18,572 nucleotides of DNA, from positions 1 through 18,572 of the forward strand of contig JAGYOV010000004.1 in the NCBI GenBank assembly GCA_018399375.1, written 5' to 3'. Under the pieces are notes generated by a model. It searched no databases, was not told the origin of the DNA, and saw only the letters and a list, made by a program, of their open reading frames with translations. The DNA is from Dehalococcoidia bacterium. GTDB taxonomy: Bacteria > Chloroflexota > Dehalococcoidia > GIF9 > AB-539-J10. Positions within the stretch are counted from its first letter, which is position 1. Every line of letters begins with the position of its first letter. Of the stretch, positions 15,863-18,572 are shown piece after piece. Made by a program: the position numbers and the translations under genes.

Positions 15863-17128
15863 TTATTGCGTCTCCCTCAAAGCAATATCCTTACGATAAT
15901 GACAGCCCTCAAAAGAGATAAGAGGGGCACTACGGTAAACCTTCTCCCTCGCCTCAGTCAAGTTTTCTCCCCTGCTTACTACGGTTAGCACTCGCCCCCC
16001 GCTGGTATGGATTTCGCCATTCTTCCCCCTCTTCGTACCTGCATGAAAGACCAGTGCATCTCTACCCACATCCTGCAACCCCTTTACAGGGAAGCCCGTC
16101 TCATATCTCCCTGGATAACCACCTGAAGCCATAACCACCCCGACGCAAGCACCTTTATCCCATTCTATTTTCACCCTATCGAGATCCCCGCGTATCACAG
16201 CTGTAAGTATTTCCACCAGGTCGGTTTTCAGCAAGGGTAAGATTACCTGTGTCTCCGGATCGCCAAAGCGAGCGTTGAACTCTATTACTACCACCTGCCC
16301 ATCGACGACCATCAATCCAGCGTAGAGAACTCCTTTATAACATATACCCGCATCAGCCATAGCTTTCACTGCTGGTAACAGAATCGCATCAACAGCCTCA
16401 TGTACCATATCAGGAGAGAAAAAACCTGGAGGGCTATAGCTACCCATGCCACCTGTATTGAGGCCCTCATCACCATCGCCGACTTTCTTATAATCACAAG
16501 CGGGAATCATGGGCACTACCGTTTTACCATCAATAAAAGCCAGCAAGCTTACTTCAACACCTCTAAGGTATTCATCGATGATAACCCTATCTCCAGCAGC
16601 CCCAAATACTCTAGCCTCCATAATATCGCCGAGAGCTTTGTCTGCCTCGGACATAGAGCTAGCGATAATTGTTCCCTTACCAGCAGCCAGGCCATCCGCC
16701 TTAATAACGACGGGCATCTGCTGTTTCTGCAGGTAGTCGAGAGCCCTGGCATGAGAAGAAAAAATGTGCCCTTCAGGACAGGCAATTCCATACTTATGCA
16801 TCAAGTTTCGGGCAAAGACTTTGCTCGACTCAATTTGGGCAGCCGCTTTGGTAGGGCCAAAGGTATAAAAACCCAGGCTATCAAAATAGTCAACTATCCC
16901 CAGAGATAACGGCACCTCGGGCCCAACAACAACCAAATCGACCTGTCTTTCCTTAGCTACACTTCCCAGAGCTTCAAAATCAATAGGTGAGACATCGATA
17001 TTTTCCGCCACAAGCGCCGTCCCAGCATTCCCCGGAGCTACGAAGATATTGTCAACTCCGGTGCTCTGAGCTATCTTCCAGGCCAGCACATGCTCTCTAG
17101 CACCACTACCAACGATCAATACATTCAA
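15863..17128 (-). CDS. purD: Phosphoribosylamine-glycine ligase (GAR synthetase)
   Basis: ATP-grasp ligase (421 aa) for the second step of purine synthesis. GSGAREH (7-13) starts the N-terminal domain. KADGLAAGKG (143-152) is the ATP-grasp lid. NTGGMGSYSP (224-233) and EFNARFGDPETQ (283-294) bind substrate and metal. The start codon is TTG at 17128, not ATG. It is supported by the conserved N-terminus (MNVLIVGSG) and by AAAGGAG ending 10 nt upstream. An upstream ATG within that ribosome site is out of frame. It heads the pur block purD-purE-purB-purC-purS. Confidence 0.96.
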   Translation of the reverse strand: MNVLIVGSGAREHVLAWKIAQSTGVDNIFVAPGNAGTALVAENIDVSPIDFEALGSVAKERQVDLVVVGPEVPLSLGIVDYFDSLGFYTFGPTKAAAQIESSKVFARNLMHKYGIACPEGHIFSSHARALDYLQKQQMPVVIKADGLAAGKGTIIASSMSEADKALGDIMEARVFGAAGDRVIIDEYLRGVEVSLLAFIDGKTVVPMIPACDYKKVGDGDEGLNTGGMGSYSPPGFFSPDMVHEAVDAILLPAVKAMADAGICYKGVLYAGLMVVDGQVVVIEFNARFGDPETQVILPLLKTDLVEILTAVIRGDLDRVKIEWDKGACVGVVMASGGYPGRYETGFPVKGLQDVGRDALVFHAGTKRGKNGEIHTSGGRVLTVVSRGENLTEAREKVYRSAPLISFEGCHYRKDIALRETQ

Positions 17129-17148
17129 TGATTACCATCTCCTTTCTC

Positions 17149-17304
17149 CTATCCCCTCATCTTTTCCAAAACATATCTCTTATCAAAAGATGCTCCACAT
17201 AGCGCAAGCATACCCTTACAACTTTCATATGGTTCTGCACCGGAACAAGAGAAACAATTACAAGCTACACCATGGCACTTTTCTAGAAGTGACGCTTTAT
17301 TTTC
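17149..17304 (-). other. Six-cysteine open stretch in the -1 frame after the EncFtn-like gene
   Basis: Immediately past the stop of the 83-aa gene, the -1 frame is open for 51 codons and ends in TAG at 17149-17151, only 20 bp before purD. It encodes cysteines in the pattern C-x4-C-x-C-x2-C-x8-C-x6-C, beginning KCHGVACNCFSC, and ends YVLEKMRG. It has no ATG, GTG or TTG early enough to start it alone. One extra A in the A4 tract at 17300-17303 would join it to the upstream gene as a 128-aa protein. It may be a C-terminal domain cut off by a sequencing error or real mutation, or reached by frameshifting. I do not recognise the domain. Chance remains possible. Confidence 0.4.
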
Positions 17305-17534
17305 TCAGCCTGCGCAGGGTCAAGGCTCTGAATTAGAGCAAGCAGTTCAGCAACGTGCTCTTTCTCTTCTTCCAGAATATGCTCCAGAGTGGCAATAGCT
17401 TCCTCATTTTCCAGGCTAAGCACATGTTCTTGATATTGATTAATGGCCTCCAGTTCGCCTATCAAATCTTCACGAAGCATTTCCAAATCATCTGCCACTA
17501 CCATTTGCTCATCTTCCTCAAAGTCATCATTCAT
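17283..17534 (-). CDS. EncFtn-like half-ferritin (ferroxidase-type) protein
   Basis: Small acidic, helical protein (83 aa). It is too short for a four-helix ferritin but matches the two-helix encapsulated-ferritin fold, in which two chains complete one iron site. From E27 to H60 it aligns without gaps to the Rhodospirillum rubrum EncFtn sequence as I recall it. E27, Y34, E57 and H60 correspond to its ferroxidase-centre E32, Y39, E62 and H65; E29 and H52 correspond to E34 and H57. G26 replaces E31, one of the metal-entry glutamates. The expected role is ferrous iron oxidation or binding. No encapsulin gene lies nearby. AAAAGGAGG 6 nt upstream makes the ATG sure. It overlaps the preceding 73-aa gene by 8 bp. 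Function is inferred. Confidence 0.7.
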   Translation of the reverse strand: MNDDFEEDEQMVVADDLEMLREDLIGELEAINQYQEHVLSLENEEAIATLEHILEEEKEHVAELLALIQSLDPAQAEKIKRHF

Positions 17535-17748
17535 TTGTATCCTCCTTTTGATCAGCCAAAAATTCCTTGTTTACTTCATCCATTTCACTTTCTACTTCTT
17601 TAACTTCTTCCAAGAGCTCCTCTTTATAACTCCGAAGCATATCCAGATATTCCTGCCTGTCAGGAAACGATTTAAACCCTCTAAAGTAGAAATCCTTGGG
17701 AGGCAATCCAAAGTAGAATCTCCAAGACCTTCTGCGCCACATACCCAT
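17527..17748 (-). CDS. Small basic/aromatic protein with C-terminal coiled coil, possibly DUF5320-like
   Basis: Protein of 73 aa with two parts. The N-terminus (3-25) is rich in Arg, Trp, Phe and Tyr and contains FYFGLPP. Residues about 31-68 are a charged, heptad-like helix rich in Glu and Lys. This layout (Arg/aromatic stretch, GLP, then a coiled coil) resembles DUF5320 proteins of anaerobes, but the resemblance is by eye and the glycine-rich N-terminus of that family is missing. The ATG at 17748 is only 2 nt from AAAAGG; the ATG two codons later (17742) is better spaced and may be the true start. It begins 6 bp after rsmG and overlaps the EncFtn-like gene by 8 bp, so the two small proteins are probably co-produced. 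Confidence 0.65.
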   Translation of the reverse strand: MGMWRRRSWRFYFGLPPKDFYFRGFKSFPDRQEYLDMLRSYKEELLEEVKEVESEMDEVNKEFLADQKEDTNE

Positions 17749-17754
17749 GACCTT

Positions 17755-18474
17755 TTAGAGAGGACGTCGCTTCACCATTCTGGAGCAACGGGGGTATCTC
17801 TCCTCTGTAGAACTTATTTTATCAAGAATTACCAAATAACGCTCATCTTCACTGAATTCTTCCATTGCCACCGCTTTTATCTCGGTCAATCTTCCCCCCA
17901 TAAGGGCAATGACCTTGCTAGCTTCAATTACTTCTCGTGCAATATCTCCCTTTTTAAGAGCCACAAACTTGCCCCCAACGCTGCAGAAAGGCAGCGCCAA
18001 CTCCACAAGAGAAGGCAACTTTGCCACCGCCCGGGATACAACCAGAGCAAATCGCTCCCTATACATATCTTCATGTGCTATATCCTCAGAGCGCCCTTGC
18101 ACCACTTCAACTCCATCCAGCTCCAATTTAAGCACGAGGTGCTGGAGAAAAGCCGCTTTCTTGGCTGTGGCTTCAATAAGAACCAGTCTGGGACTGCTCA
18201 AGAGAATTTTCAATGGAATGCCGGGAAAGCCTGCTCCTGAGCCAACATCAGCGATGCTGGGCAAAAATTTTAATTCATCATGGCCCAAAGCCAGAGTCAC
18301 AGTTAAGGAATCGAGAAAGTGTTTTATTTCCACTTCTCGATAACCCGTTATTGAGGTAAGATTAATCTTTTCGTTCCACTCAACCAGCTCATGGTAATAG
18401 AGCTCGAATTGGTCCAACTGCCTGGCCTCTAGCTGTAGACCCAGCCTACTCACTCCGTCGATAAGTCTTATCAT
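17755..18474 (-). CDS. rsmG: 16S rRNA (guanine-527 N7) methyltransferase RsmG (GidB)
   Basis: SAM-dependent methyltransferase (239 aa, normal length) that makes m7G527 in the 530 loop of 16S rRNA; in other bacteria its loss gives low-level streptomycin resistance. The N-terminal YYHELVEWNEKINLTSI (26-42) and HFLDSL (52-57) are typical. The SAM motif DVGSGAGFPGIPLKI is at 76-90, followed by LVLIEATAKKAAFL. The start begins MIRLIDG; no strong ribosome site is seen. In many genomes rsmG neighbours mnmG or parA/parB; here it leads two small genes and the purine block. Confidence 0.96.
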   Translation of the reverse strand: MIRLIDGVSRLGLQLEARQLDQFELYYHELVEWNEKINLTSITGYREVEIKHFLDSLTVTLALGHDELKFLPSIADVGSGAGFPGIPLKILLSSPRLVLIEATAKKAAFLQHLVLKLELDGVEVVQGRSEDIAHEDMYRERFALVVSRAVAKLPSLVELALPFCSVGGKFVALKKGDIAREVIEASKVIALMGGRLTEIKAVAMEEFSEDERYLVILDKISSTEERYPRCSRMVKRRPL

Positions 18475-18508
18475 CGAGAATATACAGCAATCAAAAACCG
18501 GAAACTAT

Positions 18509-18572
18509 CTACTCGTAGCCAACAAACTGCCCATCGCTTACACAGAGATACGTATCTTGCCCCCTAGCACAC
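18509..18572 (-). CDS. Possible C-terminal end of a gene upstream of rsmG (partial)
   Basis: One minus-strand frame is open from the window edge for 20 codons and stops with TAG at 18509-18511, 34 bp before rsmG. It would end in ARGQDTYLCVSDGQFVGYE. The spacing suits an operon neighbour, but 20 codons can be open by chance. A second frame stops slightly earlier. I do not recognise the protein. Confidence 0.25.
   Translation of the reverse strand, partial: CARGQDTYLCVSDGQFVGYE

Noticed and set aside
17443..18240. 265-codon open frame on the plus strand opposite rsmG and the small genes
   Set aside because: It runs antisense to three better-supported genes, has no ribosome site or family features, and the opposite strand matches RsmG throughout.
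1..18572. Mobile elements, CRISPR arrays, tRNA or rRNA genes, prophage
   Set aside because: No transposase, integrase, phage gene, spaced direct repeats or tRNA cloverleaf sequences were seen; gene content is housekeeping throughout.

Overview
The window is a compact stretch of bacterial housekeeping genes. It holds seventeen recognisable protein genes, two short genes of less certain function and possibly the tail of one more, with almost no spare DNA. I see no rRNA, tRNA, insertion sequence, phage gene or CRISPR array. The most likely source is a member of Chloroflexota, probably Dehalococcoidia. This is inference. It rests on a division cluster that goes straight from rsmH to ftsA with no peptidoglycan genes, a der-plsY-gpsA run, and a GpsA nucleotide-binding loop reading GNTTWG, which resembles what I recall of Dehalococcoides. 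No marker gene in the window proves it.

Left part (1-3835, minus strand): mraZ, rsmH, ftsA and ftsZ in transcription order, ending in a hairpin at the window edge. They encode a cluster regulator / 16S rRNA methyltransferase / membrane anchor / tubulin-like division ring. Upstream of mraZ is a run of GGGG boxes spaced exactly 10 bp apart, matching the kind of operator MraZ binds, so the cluster probably represses itself. The divergent 301-bp gap (3836-4136) also holds the leader of the next operon.

Centre (4137-8817, plus strand): trmD, rplS, priA and dnaJ, covering tRNA m1G37 methylation, ribosomal protein L19, replication restart helicase and an Hsp40 co-chaperone. trmD and rplS overlap by 34 bp.

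Right part (8921 to the end, all minus strand): read in transcription order it begins with rsmG at 18474. Then come a 73-aa basic/coiled-coil protein, an 83-aa half-ferritin that matches the encapsulated-ferritin (EncFtn) iron-site pattern, purD, purE, purB, purC, purS, argF, der, plsY and gpsA. Most junctions are overlaps or gaps under 40 bp. The pur genes cover the GAR synthetase, carboxyaminoimidazole, SAICAR and adenylosuccinate-lyase steps plus the PurS subunit of FGAM synthetase. purL, purQ and purK are not here.

The part most worth a second look is 17149-17748. It has an EncFtn-like protein with no encapsulin beside it, overlapped by a small basic protein. It is followed in the -1 frame by an open, six-cysteine coding-like stretch that would become its C-terminus if one A were added to an A4 tract. 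Other unusual points are an ornithine carbamoyltransferase whose usual HCLP cysteine is proline, a shortened GpsA, and the phased MraZ operator.
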